Source of the DNA: Picosynechococcus sp. PCC 7003
Lineage (GTDB): Bacteria > Cyanobacteriota > Cyanobacteriia > Cyanobacteriales > MRBY01
Direction of reading: 5' to 3'
NCBI RefSeq assembly: GCF_001693255.1
Contig: NZ_CP016474.1
Location: 372,001 to 436,000, forward strand
DNA: 64,000 nucleotides
The stretch's first letter is position 1. Each line of letters opens with the position of its first letter. Under the pieces are notes generated by a model, which saw nothing but the letters and a program-made list of their open reading frames with translations, was not told the DNA's origin and ran no database searches. Position numbers and translations under genes: made by a program. This document shows positions 1-8,673 of this stretch, in pieces.

Positions 1-1211
1 ACTGGATCAGGGAAAACCATCGGTTCGAGGGTCGCCGGATTGTCTTTGTCACAGAGGGTATGGCCAGTTTGGACATTCTTCATCCCGACAATGGCAATGA
101 TGTCACCCGCTTGGGCTTCATCGATTTCCTCACGGGAGTTGGCGTGCATCTCTACCATCCGCCCGATCCGCTCAGTCTTGCCAGTAGCAGTATTGAGTAC
201 GGTATCTCCTTTCTTCAGGGTGCCAGAATAAATCCGGGTAAAGGTCAAGGCCCCAAAGCGGTCATCCATAATCTTGAACGCCAAAGCACGGAGGGGCTTT
301 TCGGGGTCAACAATGGCAAAACTGCCTGTTTCGTTCCCTTCAATGTCCGTTTCCGGCTGGGGATTTACTTCCATCGGGTTGGGGAGATAGTCCACAACTG
401 CATCGAGTACCAGTTGTACCCCTTTGTTCTTAAAGGAAGAACCACAGTAGGTGGGGAAGAAAGCTAGTTCGCGGGTGCCTTTGCGAATACAGGCTTTGAT
501 TTCATCAATGCTGACCTCTTCGCCTTCGAGGTATTTTTCCATGATCTCGTCGTCTTGTTCAACGGCGAGTTCTACGAGGGCTTCGCGGTATTCTGCCACT
601 TGCTCCTTCATGTCTTCGGGGACATCGGTGATCTCGTAGTTCATCGGATCGCCAGATTCATCCCAAATCCAAGCTTTTTCGGTGAGGAGATCCACAACAC
701 CCTTAAATTCGCTCTCTGTGCCGATCGGCAAGGTCATCACCAGGGGGGTTGCCGCCAAGATATTTTCAACCTGCTTCACCACGTTATAAAAGTTAGCGCC
801 GATCCGGTCTAATTTGTTGACGTAGATCAACCGCGCAACCTTAGAGTCGTTGGCATAGCGCCAGTTGGTTTCGGACTGGGGTTCTACACCACCGGAACCA
901 CAAAATACACCGACACCACCGTCGAGTACCTTGAGGGAACGATAAACTTCAATGGTGAAATCGACGTGACCGGGAGTATCGATAATATTGAGCTGGTGAT
1001 CTTTCCAGAAACAGCTTGTGGCGGCGGACTGAATGGTAATCCCGCGCTCCTGCTCCTGCTCCATGAAGTCGGTGGTGGCTGCACCGTCGTGCACTTCACC
1101 TAATTTGTGAATTTTTCCGGTTAACTTCAGGATACGTTCGGTGGTGGTGGTTTTACCCGCATCGACGTGAGCGAAGATACCGATATTACGATATTTGGTC
1201 AGGTCTTTCAT
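1..1211 (-). CDS. Elongation factor G paralogue (EF-G2-like), C-terminus outside window
   Basis: This is a translational GTPase of the EF-G family; about 403 N-terminal residues are visible and the gene runs off the left edge. The G1 motif AHVDAGKTT lies at residues 14-22, followed by DTPGHVDF (G3) and NKLD (G4). Domain II is also present. The sequence starts [20 protein letters not shown] and contains [17 protein letters not shown], whereas the housekeeping cyanobacterial FusA has NKMD and a different N-terminus. I therefore read it as the second EF-G of cyanobacteria (like Synechocystis sll1098), recalled from memory and not searched. EF-G catalyses ribosome translocation; the separate role of this paralogue is not clear from sequence. 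The start is an ATG with no strong Shine-Dalgarno sequence. No rpsL/rpsG/tuf string flank is seen, which supports the paralogue reading. Confidence 0.9.
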   Translation of the reverse strand, partial: MKDLTKYRNIGIFAHVDAGKTTTTERILKLTGKIHKLGEVHDGAATTDFMEQEQERGITIQSAATSCFWKDHQLNIIDTPGHVDFTIEVYRSLKVLDGGVGVFCGSGGVEPQSETNWRYANDSKVARLIYVNKLDRIGANFYNVVKQVENILAATPLVMTLPIGTESEFKGVVDLLTEKAWIWDESGDPMNYEITDVPEDMKEQVAEYREALVELAVEQDDEIMEKYLEGEEVSIDEIKACIRKGTRELAFFPTYCGSSFKNKGVQLVLDAVVDYLPNPMEVNPQPETDIEGNETGSFAIVDPEKPLRALAFKIMDDRFGALTFTRIYSGTLKKGDTVLNTATGKTERIGRMVEMHANSREEIDEAQAGDIIAIVGMKNVQTGHTLCDKDNPATLEPMVFPDP

Positions 1212-1666
1212 AGGTTTATGTTCGCTCGATAAAATTTAAGTACTACTATTTTTACTAGGGTGATCACTCGGTGCAATTAGACGTACAACTGAAAACGTCT
1301 CGGTCTTGTTTGAGCCAATCTAAAACCGATGTGGTTTATGGTGAGTCGTTAAGGGACTAATTTGTATTGTAAGTGTCACATGCTTAGTTCGTATAAGCTG
1401 CCGCTCCAGTCTTGGGAAAACTGAATATTTTGCTACAGCAAAGAATATTAAAATCCTTGCGGGGCACGATGGCAACATTACAGATTGTAAATTATCTTGC
1501 GGTCAACTTAAAAGGATCTTGGGGGGCGATCGCCGATGGATGAGGTAATAACCATGATCCAAATATTGAGCTGATGAGATTAGATCAGACTTGGCGATCG
1601 CCCGGGATTTTTTTCAGGTCACGTCCACGGCACAATGGAGAGTTGCACGGCGACGGAGAAAATAGC
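1212..1666. other. Divergent intergenic region between EF-G paralogue and methyltransferase
   Basis: A gap of about 450 bases between two divergently oriented genes, so it must carry both promoters. It is AT-rich near the EF-G start. A HIP1 octamer lies near 1530. An ATG at 1574 opens the same frame as the downstream methyltransferase but lacks a good ribosome binding site. I see no RNA gene or convincing small ORF. Confidence 0.5.
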
Positions 1667-2419
1667 TTGGCGAGTTTGACGCATATTCGGATTGTGGTTG
1701 TAGAACCTGCAGGGGCACTAAATCTTGGCTCCATTGCCCGGGTGATGAAAAATATGGGCCTGAGGCAATTGTTTTTAGTCAATCCCCATTGTAACCATTT
1801 GGGCCAGGATGCCTACCTGATGGCAGTCCATGGGCGGGAATTTCTCGAACAGGCGGTGGTTGTGCCTGATTTGGCAACGGCATTGACGGGTTGCAAAAAG
1901 GCGATCGCCACCACTGGACTCCAGCGCAGTTTGTCGATGCCTGTGGAAACGCCGAAAGAAGCTCTGCCCTGGTTTTTAGAAGATGATCAGCCCAGCGCGT
2001 TGATTTTCGGACGAGAAGACCACGGCCTGAGTAATAGCGAATTAAACCAAGCCCAAAAACTGGTTTGCATTCCCACGGGCGATGAATATACGTCCATGAA
2101 TTTGGCCCAGGCGGTCGCCGTTTGTAGTTACGAATTGCGCAGTTTAGCCACCGAGCAACAGGGTTTCCCTCCTAAGGAAAAAGCTCCACCAATGCCTGAT
2201 TTGGCGGAGCTCAATGAATTAGAGGGCTATTATCAGCACCTAGAGCGGGTGTTGTTGCAGGTAGGATTTCTCTATCCCCACACCAGCGCCTCACGGATGG
2301 AAACCTTTCGTAATTTGTACCACCGAGCCAGTCCCAGTAGTCGAGAAGTGGCAATGTTACGCGGAATTTTACGGCAGGTGGAATGGGCGATCGCCAATGC
2401 GGCTGCACCGGAACCATAA
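1667..2419 (+). CDS. trmJ: TrmJ-like tRNA/rRNA 2'-O-methyltransferase (SPOUT family)
   Basis: SAM-dependent 2'-O-ribose methyltransferase of the SpoU/TrmJ branch, which in E. coli methylates position 32 of tRNAs. SPOUT motifs visible are NLGSIARVMKNMG near the N-terminus (motif 1), LIFGREDHGLSNSEL (motif 2) and YTSMNLAQAVAVCSYEL (motif 3, which forms the trefoil knot). The C-terminal ~80 residues form a helical tail typical of TrmJ. I place the start at TTG 1667 because GGAG lies 8 bases upstream and the 250-residue product matches the usual TrmJ length of about 246. An in-frame ATG at 1574 would add 31 residues without similarity to the family. The gene converges on panC-cmk, with only 3 bases between the stops. 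Confidence 0.82.
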   Translation: MASLTHIRIVVVEPAGALNLGSIARVMKNMGLRQLFLVNPHCNHLGQDAYLMAVHGREFLEQAVVVPDLATALTGCKKAIATTGLQRSLSMPVETPKEALPWFLEDDQPSALIFGREDHGLSNSELNQAQKLVCIPTGDEYTSMNLAQAVAVCSYELRSLATEQQGFPPKEKAPPMPDLAELNELEGYYQHLERVLLQVGFLYPHTSASRMETFRNLYHRASPSSREVAMLRGILRQVEWAIANAAAPEP

Positions 2420-2422
2420 TAT

Positions 2423-3949
2423 TTAAATCTGGTTTATACCTTTATATAAATGAATAATTTTAGCGACCACCGCTTCAATGCTGAGGTCATCGGTAATTAA
2501 CTCCACCGCATCAGGAGCCTTGGTCAAAGGGGCAATGGCACGGGTACTATCGAGGCGATCGCGTTCGGTAATTTCTGCCTCTAGTTGTTTTAGGTCAATA
2601 TTGGTTTCTCCCTGGGCTTTGAGATCCTTGGCGCGGCGTCTGGCCCGTTCGGCGGGGGTAGCTGTCAAAAAAATCTTGAGTTCGGCATCGGGAAACACAT
2701 GGGTGCCGATGTCGCGCCCTTCTGCCACCAGACCCCCATTTTCGCCGAGGCGTTGCTGCTGCTTAACCAGAGCTTGGCGGACAGCGGCTTGGGCGGCGAT
2801 AACGGATACTTGTTTGGTTACGGCAGGCGTGCGGATCGCCTGGGTCACATCAAGATTGTTCGCCAATACCGTAATGGGTTCTGTGGGAGCCTTGGGGGGC
2901 ACCAAGGTGATGGTTGCGCTACTGACGAGTTCGGCGACGGCCACTTCATCCTGGGGATTAATATTGTTTTCTAAAACGAGGTAGGCGATCGCCCGGTACA
3001 TCGCCCCGGTATCTAAAAAGAGGAGATTAAGCTGCTCGGCCACCTGGCGGGTAACGGTGGATTTGCCGGCTCCGGCGGGGCCATCAATGGCAATAATCGG
3101 CTGACGGGTTTTTAGCATGGTGTTATCAATCAAACGGGTTTGACCGACATAGGCGGCGATCGCCAGTAAACCAGATTTTTGCACCTGTGGCAGGGGCGTC
3201 AGAGTTTCTGGATCGACTAATTCTATATATTGCAGTTGTACCCCCGGAAATTTGGCTAGGGTTTCCTTGGCCGCCGCAATTAATAAATCCGCATGCCGTT
3301 CCCCCGCTTGAAATCGCTTTTGGGCGGTTTGAAGGGCTTGGGAAAGGGCGATCGCCTCGGTTGTTTCTGCCGTAGATAAATATTGATTGCGGGAACTCAG
3401 GGCTAACCCCGATGACTCCCGGACGATGGGACAACCCCGGACGGTGACGGGTAGATGTAAATCTTGCACCAGCCGTTTAATAATTGCCAGTTGTTGGGCA
3501 TCCTTTTCGCCGAAATAGGCGATCGCCGGCCGCACCAATTGCAACAATTTCACCACCACCGTCGCCATCCCCGTAAAATGACCCGGTCGAAAGCGGCCAC
3601 AAAGCCCGGTGGTCATCGATGGGGGCGGCAAAATCTGCACCGGTTCTGGCCCCGGATACATTTCAGCCAGCGTGGGGGCAAAGATCAGGTTTACCCCTAA
3701 TTTTTCGCAAAAAAGGCGATCGCCTTCTAATTGGCGGGGATAGTGATCAAGATCTTCATTGGCCCCAAATTGCAGCGGGTTGACGAAGATACTCACCACC
3801 ACAAAGTCTGTTTCCACCCTTGCCCGTTGGATTAAGCTGCCATGGCCTTGGTGGAGTGCCCCCATGGTGGGGACAAAACCAATTTTTTGCCTGGGGGCAA
3901 CCTGGGCGATCGCCGCTTGTAATCCAGCAAGGGTGCGTACAACTTTCAT
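2423..3949 (-). CDS. panC/cmk: Bifunctional pantothenate synthetase / cytidylate kinase (PanC-Cmk fusion)
   Basis: A 508-residue fusion typical of cyanobacteria. The N-terminal ~280 residues are pantoate-beta-alanine ligase, the last step of pantothenate (coenzyme A precursor) synthesis, with the ATP-binding HIGH-type motif PTMGALHQGH near residues 27-36, the F-R-P-G-H-F-x-G-M loop, and the ESSGLALSSRNQYLS segment. The C-terminal ~220 residues are CMP kinase, with P-loop IDGPAGAGKST near residue 290, TGAMYRA (substrate site), AEGRDIGTHVFPDAELKIFLTA and an R-rich lid. The two domains join around LIDNTMLKTRQPIIAIDG. Both active sites look intact. The start ATG is well supported by the conserved N-terminus. 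The gene is followed by an RlpA-like gene in the same direction upstream, 19 bases away. Confidence 0.95.
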   Translation of the reverse strand: MKVVRTLAGLQAAIAQVAPRQKIGFVPTMGALHQGHGSLIQRARVETDFVVVSIFVNPLQFGANEDLDHYPRQLEGDRLFCEKLGVNLIFAPTLAEMYPGPEPVQILPPPSMTTGLCGRFRPGHFTGMATVVVKLLQLVRPAIAYFGEKDAQQLAIIKRLVQDLHLPVTVRGCPIVRESSGLALSSRNQYLSTAETTEAIALSQALQTAQKRFQAGERHADLLIAAAKETLAKFPGVQLQYIELVDPETLTPLPQVQKSGLLAIAAYVGQTRLIDNTMLKTRQPIIAIDGPAGAGKSTVTRQVAEQLNLLFLDTGAMYRAIAYLVLENNINPQDEVAVAELVSSATITLVPPKAPTEPITVLANNLDVTQAIRTPAVTKQVSVIAAQAAVRQALVKQQQRLGENGGLVAEGRDIGTHVFPDAELKIFLTATPAERARRRAKDLKAQGETNIDLKQLEAEITERDRLDSTRAIAPLTKAPDAVELITDDLSIEAVVAKIIHLYKGINQI

Positions 3950-3968
3950 CAGCTAAGGGATCGAGACG

Positions 3969-4835
3969 TTAGTTCAGAACCTCTAACTTTACCGTAGCCA
4001 CGCCGGAACTGACTAAACCAATCTGCTGGGCCGAACCCTTAGACAAATCGATAATGCGACCAGGGGTGAAGGGGCCACGATCATTGATGCGCACCACCAC
4101 AGAGCGACCATTACGCACATTTGTCACCCGAACTTTTGTCCCAAAGGGGAGGGTCTTGTGGGCGGCGGTCATCGCATATTGATTGAACCGTTCGCCGTTC
4201 GCCGTGCGGCGGCCATGGAACCCAGGCCCATACCAAGAGGCCCGGCCTTGCATCGTGCTTTGTACCTTCAGGCCAGCCCCAGCCACATTTTTTGCCTTGG
4301 GGGCATTGGCGATCGCCGCTACGGGTTCTGCACCACCGAGGATGCGTCGGAAGCGATTGACCGCAATTAGAGCATCCTGTTCATCATTGCCAGTGCGATC
4401 CGCGAGAAAAACCGAATCATCCAGGGTGATCAAGGGAGCATTGCCATAGAGCAAGTCATATTTGCCGGCGGCCTGCCAACTTACAGAAAACTTCGTGGCA
4501 TCAAAGTCCGCTTGGGCAACGAGGGTATTTAATTCTTGGGAAACTTTTTGGGCGATCGCCTGGGCCTCATCATTGGCGGCATCACCGGAATCGAGAAACG
4601 TGAGAACGGGAAGTTGATTGACGTAGAGGGTGGTAGCTGTCCGTTCTTCGTGGGGATAAGAAAACAACGTAGCGATTGGTTTTAAGCGTTCTGCCGCAGT
4701 GGTCACTTGAGTACGGGCCAGAATGCGAGTAGACGTATCCGTATTTGCTAGGGTTGGTGCTGCGGTCAGGCTCAAGGGAGCAAAGGTCGTAAAAACAGCA
4801 GACAAAGCGAGCAAATGTTTACGTTTTAAGGTCAT
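3969..4835 (-). CDS. RlpA-like double-psi beta-barrel cell-envelope protein
   Basis: 288 residues. An N-terminal signal peptide ([15 protein letters not shown], then a hydrophobic run, with cleavage near TLA) implies export. Residues ~200-285 are the double-psi beta-barrel of the RlpA family, with hallmark stretches [35 protein letters not shown] and [18 protein letters not shown]. RlpA proteins are septal-ring lytic transglycosylases acting on denuded peptidoglycan. The middle region (~30-190) resembles other cyanobacterial RlpA-like proteins but I cannot name a domain for it. No SPOR domain is seen. It lies directly upstream of panC-cmk on the same strand and may be cotranscribed with it. 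Confidence 0.85.
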   Translation of the reverse strand: MTLKRKHLLALSAVFTTFAPLSLTAAPTLANTDTSTRILARTQVTTAAERLKPIATLFSYPHEERTATTLYVNQLPVLTFLDSGDAANDEAQAIAQKVSQELNTLVAQADFDATKFSVSWQAAGKYDLLYGNAPLITLDDSVFLADRTGNDEQDALIAVNRFRRILGGAEPVAAIANAPKAKNVAGAGLKVQSTMQGRASWYGPGFHGRRTANGERFNQYAMTAAHKTLPFGTKVRVTNVRNGRSVVVRINDRGPFTPGRIIDLSKGSAQQIGLVSSGVATVKLEVLN

Positions 4836-5166
4836 GAAAAAAAATTGAATTCAACTACCGCCGAAAACCATGCCTCACCAAAAACAATTGAAAGTAGAGG
4901 GTTTCCTTTGGTCAAAGGGGCCGTTGCATCCAAAAATGCGCCCACCCATACCTAAGTCAGAACGTTGTGATCACGTTACATTTCTTAAGCCGACATACAG
5001 TAACACAGGCTTTTTCAGCTTCACATCCGTATACACAGAGTTAAAAATGGGGTTTCACGTCAAAATAAATGGCAACGAATAAAGTTAAAGCAAGGTAAAA
5101 TCTGCTTTTCGAGTTTTGTCAGACTCGACAATTTCCCTTGACCAATTCATAAAGAATTTTTATCGC
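4836..5166. other. Divergent promoter region between rlpA-like gene and purM
   Basis: About 330 bases separating divergent genes. A 70-codon reading frame at 4870-5082 has no recognisable similarity and is probably spurious. A TTG at 5116 is in frame with purM, but family length favours the ATG at 5167. No RNA element recognised. Confidence 0.4.
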
Positions 5167-6192
5167 ATGGACTACCAACAAGCAGGAGTAGATATCGAAG
5201 CAGGGCGTTCCTTCGTCAAAACCATCAAGGATAACGTCGAAAGCACATACCGACCGGGGGTACTGGGTGGCCTCGGTGGGTTTGGTGGCTGCTTTGAAAT
5301 TCCCGCTGGCTATCGTCAACCGGTGCTAATTTCCGGTACGGATGGGGTGGGCACAAAGCTCAAAATCGCCCACCAGACCGATCAACACCACACCGTCGGC
5401 ATTGATTTGGTGGCAATGTGTGTCAACGATATCCTCACCTCTGGGGCCGAACCGCTGTTTTTCCTCGATTATTTAGCGACGGGTAAGCTCGAACCAGAAC
5501 AACTGGCGCAAGTGGTCGCGGGCATTGTGACAGGGTGCAAGCAAAGTGGCTGTGCGCTCCTGGGGGGCGAAACGGCGGAAATGCCGGGATTTTATCAAGC
5601 AGGAGAATATGATCTTGCGGGCTTCTGTGTAGGAATCGTCGAAAAGAGCGAGATTTTAGATGGCTCCCAAGTGCAGGTCGGTGATGTGGCGATCGCCTTA
5701 CCCAGTAGCGGTGTCCATAGCAATGGTTTTTCGCTGGTGCGGAAAATTATCGAAATGAATCAGTTGTCCTGGGGCGACAAACCCGCAGCATTTCAAGGCA
5801 AAACCCTCGGTGAAGTCTTCCTCACCCCTACCCAAATCTATGTCCAGGCGATCCAAGGTGCCCTCAAGGCCAAGATGGAAATCCACGGCATGGCCCATAT
5901 CACCGGGGGCGGTCTCCCCGAAAATCTCCCCCGGTGTCTCCAAGCCAATCAGTCCATGGCCATTGATCCGAACACCTGGGAAATCCCCACCCTCTTCCAG
6001 TGGCTCCAAACCATGGGCGACGTGCCCCAAGCTGCCATGTGGGACACCTTCAATATGGGAGTGGGTTATGTGGTGATTGTGCCAGCCCCCAAAGCGGCGG
6101 AAAATGTGGCTTGGTTTCAGGCCCAGGGGATCGCGGCTTGGCAAGTGGGTACGGTGGTCGAAGGTCAAGGGGAAGTCCTCGGGCTACAATAG
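5167..6192 (+). CDS. purM: Phosphoribosylformylglycinamidine cyclo-ligase (AIR synthetase)
   Basis: Fifth step of de novo purine synthesis: ATP-dependent ring closure of FGAM to AIR. Conserved motifs run in order: [13 protein letters not shown] at the N-terminus, [30 protein letters not shown], the [16 protein letters not shown] loop, [16 protein letters not shown], and [15 protein letters not shown]. The ATG chosen gives 341 residues, the usual size. An in-frame TTG at 5116 would add 17 residues ([11 protein letters not shown]...) not typical of the family. Purine genes are not clustered here, which is common in cyanobacteria. Confidence 0.95.
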   Translation: MDYQQAGVDIEAGRSFVKTIKDNVESTYRPGVLGGLGGFGGCFEIPAGYRQPVLISGTDGVGTKLKIAHQTDQHHTVGIDLVAMCVNDILTSGAEPLFFLDYLATGKLEPEQLAQVVAGIVTGCKQSGCALLGGETAEMPGFYQAGEYDLAGFCVGIVEKSEILDGSQVQVGDVAIALPSSGVHSNGFSLVRKIIEMNQLSWGDKPAAFQGKTLGEVFLTPTQIYVQAIQGALKAKMEIHGMAHITGGGLPENLPRCLQANQSMAIDPNTWEIPTLFQWLQTMGDVPQAAMWDTFNMGVGYVVIVPAPKAAENVAWFQAQGIAAWQVGTVVEGQGEVLGLQ

Positions 6193-6244
6193 CAACGGTC
6201 ACCCTTGCCAATGACTAACAATTACTGATATTGGGTTTGAGTTC

Positions 6245-6691
6245 ATGTTTTCCTCCTTTGATAATCAAGGCCCGCAACCCAGGGAAAAATGGCGATCGCA
6301 TGTGGATTGGTTTGTCCAGGATTACCGATCCCAACTGACGGCCCTTGCCTGGGGTCTCCAGCAGGAATGGGACCATGACGGCACCATCCTTGGCATTGAT
6401 CTCAAACCCCAGCCTCATTTTGTCCCCTGTTCCCCAGAAACCCTCCAGACCCTCAATCGACGGGTAGGGGGTCGTCTCCAGGAAATTCTGGGGATCATTG
6501 CCGGGGCAGACTTTGAGCAGGAAGTGCTTATCCTCTGCATTGGTGACGGGCAGGTGAAACTGGTGTATTACCAAGCTGATCCCAGCCCCGAAACCTGTTG
6601 GCAAACCCATGGCCCTGACTTGGATCAGTTGATTGCTGATCTAGAAGCGGCCATGGCGGAATCTATTCAGCTTGAATCGGCCTCGAAGTAA
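6245..6691 (+). CDS. Conserved cyanobacterial hypothetical protein (148 aa)
   Basis: I do not recognise a named domain. The protein is soluble, acidic and 148 residues long, without a signal peptide or membrane segment. It has a tryptophan-rich N-terminal third (EKWRSHVDWFVQDY, LAWGLQQEW) and a C-terminal acidic helix. HIP1 sits at its 5' end and codon use matches its neighbours, so it looks like a resident gene. It follows purM by 52 bases on the same strand and precedes a CBS-domain gene by about 80 bases, so the three could form a loose transcription unit. Confidence 0.6.
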   Translation: MFSSFDNQGPQPREKWRSHVDWFVQDYRSQLTALAWGLQQEWDHDGTILGIDLKPQPHFVPCSPETLQTLNRRVGGRLQEILGIIAGADFEQEVLILCIGDGQVKLVYYQADPSPETCWQTHGPDLDQLIADLEAAMAESIQLESASK

Positions 6692-6775
6692 CGATCTACT
6701 ACGAGAACCCCACAATAAAGCGAGATTTTCCTAAAATAAAGACAGAAAATCCTAAAAATCCCCTAAGCTGGCATC

Positions 6776-7243
6776 ATGATTACCAAAACCGTGGCTGAAG
6801 TCATGACCCCCGATCCCGCCGTGGTCAAGGCAGATGATTCACTTCAAACGGCGATCGCCCTCCTGGTTGAGAAAAAAATTAGCGCCCTCCCCGTTGTGGA
6901 TGGTCAGGGTAAATTGGTGGGGATCATCTCTGACAGTGACCTCACCTGGCAAGAAACGGGAGTTGATACACCCCCCTACATCATGTTGTTGGATAGTGTG
7001 ATTTATCTCCAAAATCCCGCCAAACACGACGCCGAAATTCACAAGGCCCTCGGCCAAACGGTGGGAGAAGTGATGAGCAAAAAAGTTTACACAATTCACC
7101 CCGAAAAAATTGTCCGGGAAGCAGCCCATTTGATGCACGAAAAACACGTGGGTCGTTTACCAGTCATTGCCCAGGACAGCGAAAAAGTCATTGGGATCAT
7201 TACCCAAGGTGATATTATTCGAGCAATGGCCCAGGCCTCTTAA
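6776..7243 (+). CDS. CBS domain-pair protein
   Basis: A 155-residue stand-alone Bateman module. CBS1 covers about residues 1-60 (VAEVMTPDPAVV, LPVVDGQGKLVGIISDSDL) and CBS2 about 85-152 (VGEVMSKKVYTI, VGRLPVIAQDSEKVIGIITQGDIIRA). Such pairs bind adenine nucleotides and sense energy state; the partner is unknown. The 25-residue segment between the two domains (WQETGVDTPPYIMLLDS) is the usual linker in cyanobacterial members. It lies in a plus-strand run with the HEAT-repeat gene 31 bases downstream. Confidence 0.88.
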   Translation: MITKTVAEVMTPDPAVVKADDSLQTAIALLVEKKISALPVVDGQGKLVGIISDSDLTWQETGVDTPPYIMLLDSVIYLQNPAKHDAEIHKALGQTVGEVMSKKVYTIHPEKIVREAAHLMHEKHVGRLPVIAQDSEKVIGIITQGDIIRAMAQAS

Positions 7244-7274
7244 GTTCCATTGTTTCATTTGGTAAAACATCTTC

Positions 7275-7931
7275 ATGGCTTCCCTTGAATCCGTCCAACA
7301 ATTGCTTTCTTCCGATAGCTTTGGCGATCGCATTTCCGGCTTAAATCAGCTCCGGGCCTTTTCGCCCCAGGAAGCATTTCCTCTGATCCAGCCCCTTCTG
7401 AGCGATCCCGAGGCGCGGGTGCGTTATGCGGCGGTGAGTCAAATGGATGCGGTGGGCCAAGGCTTTGAAACAGAGGCTTTAGCATTGCTTCGTCATGCCC
7501 TATTTAATGATTCGGAATTGGACGTCAAGGCGGCAGCAGCCGATGCGATCGCCGGCTTAAAAATTGCTGAAGCCTACGACGATCTCGCCCAGGTGTACCA
7601 TTCCACTTCGGAGTGGTTATTGCAATTCAGCATTGTGGCGGCCCTCGGCGAATTGGGCAATCCCAACGCCTTTGATTTACTCAAAGAAGCCCTTAAATCA
7701 GAAACAGAATTGGTGCGCACCAGTGCCATTAGTGCCCTCGGTGATCTAGGCGATCGCCGTGCCATCGCGCTGTTGACGCCATTTATCGCCGATGAAGATT
7801 GGCAAGTGCGCTATCGTTTAGCCCAATCCCTGGGGCGACTTGGGGGTGAGGAAGTCAAACCTTTCTTAGAAACCCTGGCCCAGGATGAGCAAGCAGCAGT
7901 GGCCGATGAAGCAAAACATCACCTTAACTAG
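7275..7931 (+). CDS. HEAT-repeat protein, NblB / bilin-lyase-like
   Basis: 218 residues built almost entirely of HEAT-like (PBS lyase) repeats: for example DPEARVRYAAVSQMDAVG, DVKAAAADAIAGL, LVRTSAISALGDLGDRRAI and DWQVRYRLAQSLGRLGGEEV. Length and repeat pattern fit cyanobacterial NblB-like proteins, which bind phycobilin-bearing proteins and act in phycobilisome degradation or chlorophyll reuse under starvation. The family also contains CpcE/F-type lyase subunits, so the function is inferred from similarity of pattern only. No cpc or apc genes are nearby. A bidirectional terminator-like hairpin follows at 7991-8042. Confidence 0.7.
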   Translation: MASLESVQQLLSSDSFGDRISGLNQLRAFSPQEAFPLIQPLLSDPEARVRYAAVSQMDAVGQGFETEALALLRHALFNDSELDVKAAAADAIAGLKIAEAYDDLAQVYHSTSEWLLQFSIVAALGELGNPNAFDLLKEALKSETELVRTSAISALGDLGDRRAIALLTPFIADEDWQVRYRLAQSLGRLGGEEVKPFLETLAQDEQAAVADEAKHHLN

Positions 7932-7990
7932 GTTGTGTTCTAAGTTTTTTCTACTTAAGCGCAGCATTCGTTTTGAACGAAATAGACAAC

Positions 7991-8042
7991 AAAAAACTGC
8001 CTAGGATTTTTCATGTAAATGATCTCCCTGAAGCAGTTTTTT
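7991..8042. terminator. Bidirectional terminator-like inverted repeat
   Basis: AAAAAACTGC (7991-8000) is repeated in inverted form as GCAGTTTTTT (8033-8042). Read on either strand the stem ends in a U-run, so it can end the HEAT-protein transcript on plus and the PetL-like transcript on minus. The loop is long (32 bases), which lowers confidence. Confidence 0.5.
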
Positions 8043-8084
8043 AGAATGAATTTCTAACGAGACATCACGCTAAAAATAAATTCC

Positions 8085-8180
8085 CTAGATAATGTTTGCG
8101 CCCCGTAAACCGAAAAAGCCAACTAGGGCAAGGCCAGTGAAAACAATGATATAACCAGCAAAAGGAATAATGGCAGCCAT
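8085..8180 (-). CDS. petL: PetL-like single-span membrane protein (31 aa)
   Basis: A 31-codon ORF on the minus strand begins MAAIIPFAGYII and ends FFGLRGANII. It is one hydrophobic helix followed by a short G-L-R-x-x-x-I-I tail. Cytochrome b6f subunit PetL is 31-32 residues, a single helix, and commonly ends in GLRxxKLI, so this is my best match; it is a pattern judgement, not a search result. A TATAAT box at 8213-8218 with a CTGACG box 17 bases further upstream would start transcription about 25 bases before this ATG. An in-frame ATG at 8204 would give 39 residues but lies almost at the predicted transcript start. A terminator-like hairpin follows the gene. Confidence 0.45.
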   Translation of the reverse strand: MAAIIPFAGYIIVFTGLALVGFFGLRGANII

Positions 8181-8212
8181 CTGATGTAGTCCCAGTAAAA
8201 ACATTGCCACTC

Positions 8213-8241
8213 ATTATAAAGGAAAGGGCGATCGCCGTCAG
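8213..8241 (-). promoter_or_regulatory. Sigma-70-type promoter for the PetL-like ORF
   Basis: On the minus strand, TATAAT (8218-8213) is preceded after 17 bases by CTGACG (8241-8236), four of six matches to TTGACA. The spacer contains a HIP1 octamer. The -35 part lies inside the segment duplicated from the 3' end of the FdhF-like gene. Confidence 0.45.
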
Positions 8242-8443
8242 TAGTCCCCGGAACAGGGTTAGTTTTGCCAATGACTACCCATAAACAGCCACGGGAATCC
8301 GTTTAAAGGCAGGAATACCGCTTTTCGGATCAATGTTGGCACTAAACAAACAATTAGATTCGGGGTAAAACATAAAGGCGGCCCCTTCTCGAATTGCCCC
8401 CAGAATAATTGCAATATTTTCTAAGACTTGGTGATCGCCAAAG
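8227..8443. repeat. Partial duplicate of the 3' end of the FdhF-like gene (copy A)
   Basis: About 217 bases match 11609-11826 in the same orientation. They include the last ~40 codons of the molybdoenzyme gene and ~45 bases past its stop. I count roughly 17 differences, with a long identical central stretch around 8307-8390. The match ends near the phrase TTGGTGATCGCC (copy A) versus TTGGCGATCACC (copy B). Confidence 0.85.
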
Positions 8444-8577
8444 CTATTTCCCATTTGCCGAATCATCCCCAAGCACGACAGGCTATGTCCCCAAAAGCGC
8501 AGCAGTTGATCGACGGCAGAGGTAGCCAAAGGATAGTTGAGAAAATACAGGTTCTTTGTTTGAGGTAATAGACACAA
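8275..8577 (-). pseudogene. Chimeric remnant: C-terminal tail of an FdhF/YdeP-like gene
   Basis: An open frame of about 100 codons whose last ~40 residues (GAAFMFYPESNCLFSANIDP onward) are the same as the end of the FdhF-like protein at 11658-13892. The upstream half, including LLRFWGHSLSCLGMIRQMG, has no counterpart in that protein and I do not recognise it. The frame lacks every catalytic part of the enzyme, so I treat it as a scrap of a second gene copy or of a tail duplication, next to a decayed transposase. Confidence 0.65.
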
Positions 8578-8673
8578 GTCAAGGGGATGAGAAAAAGGTG
8601 CTCGCCAGCGATGAACCGACTTCTTTAAACACTTTCATTTCAAGGGCAGTGGAATCTGGAGACTCTGTTCGTC

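Noticed and set aside
4870-5082. 70-codon ORF between the rlpA-like gene and purM
   Set aside because: No ribosome binding site, no similarity, lies in a divergent promoter region.
5698-6168. 156-codon minus-strand open frame
   Set aside because: Antisense to purM, His-rich, no family match.
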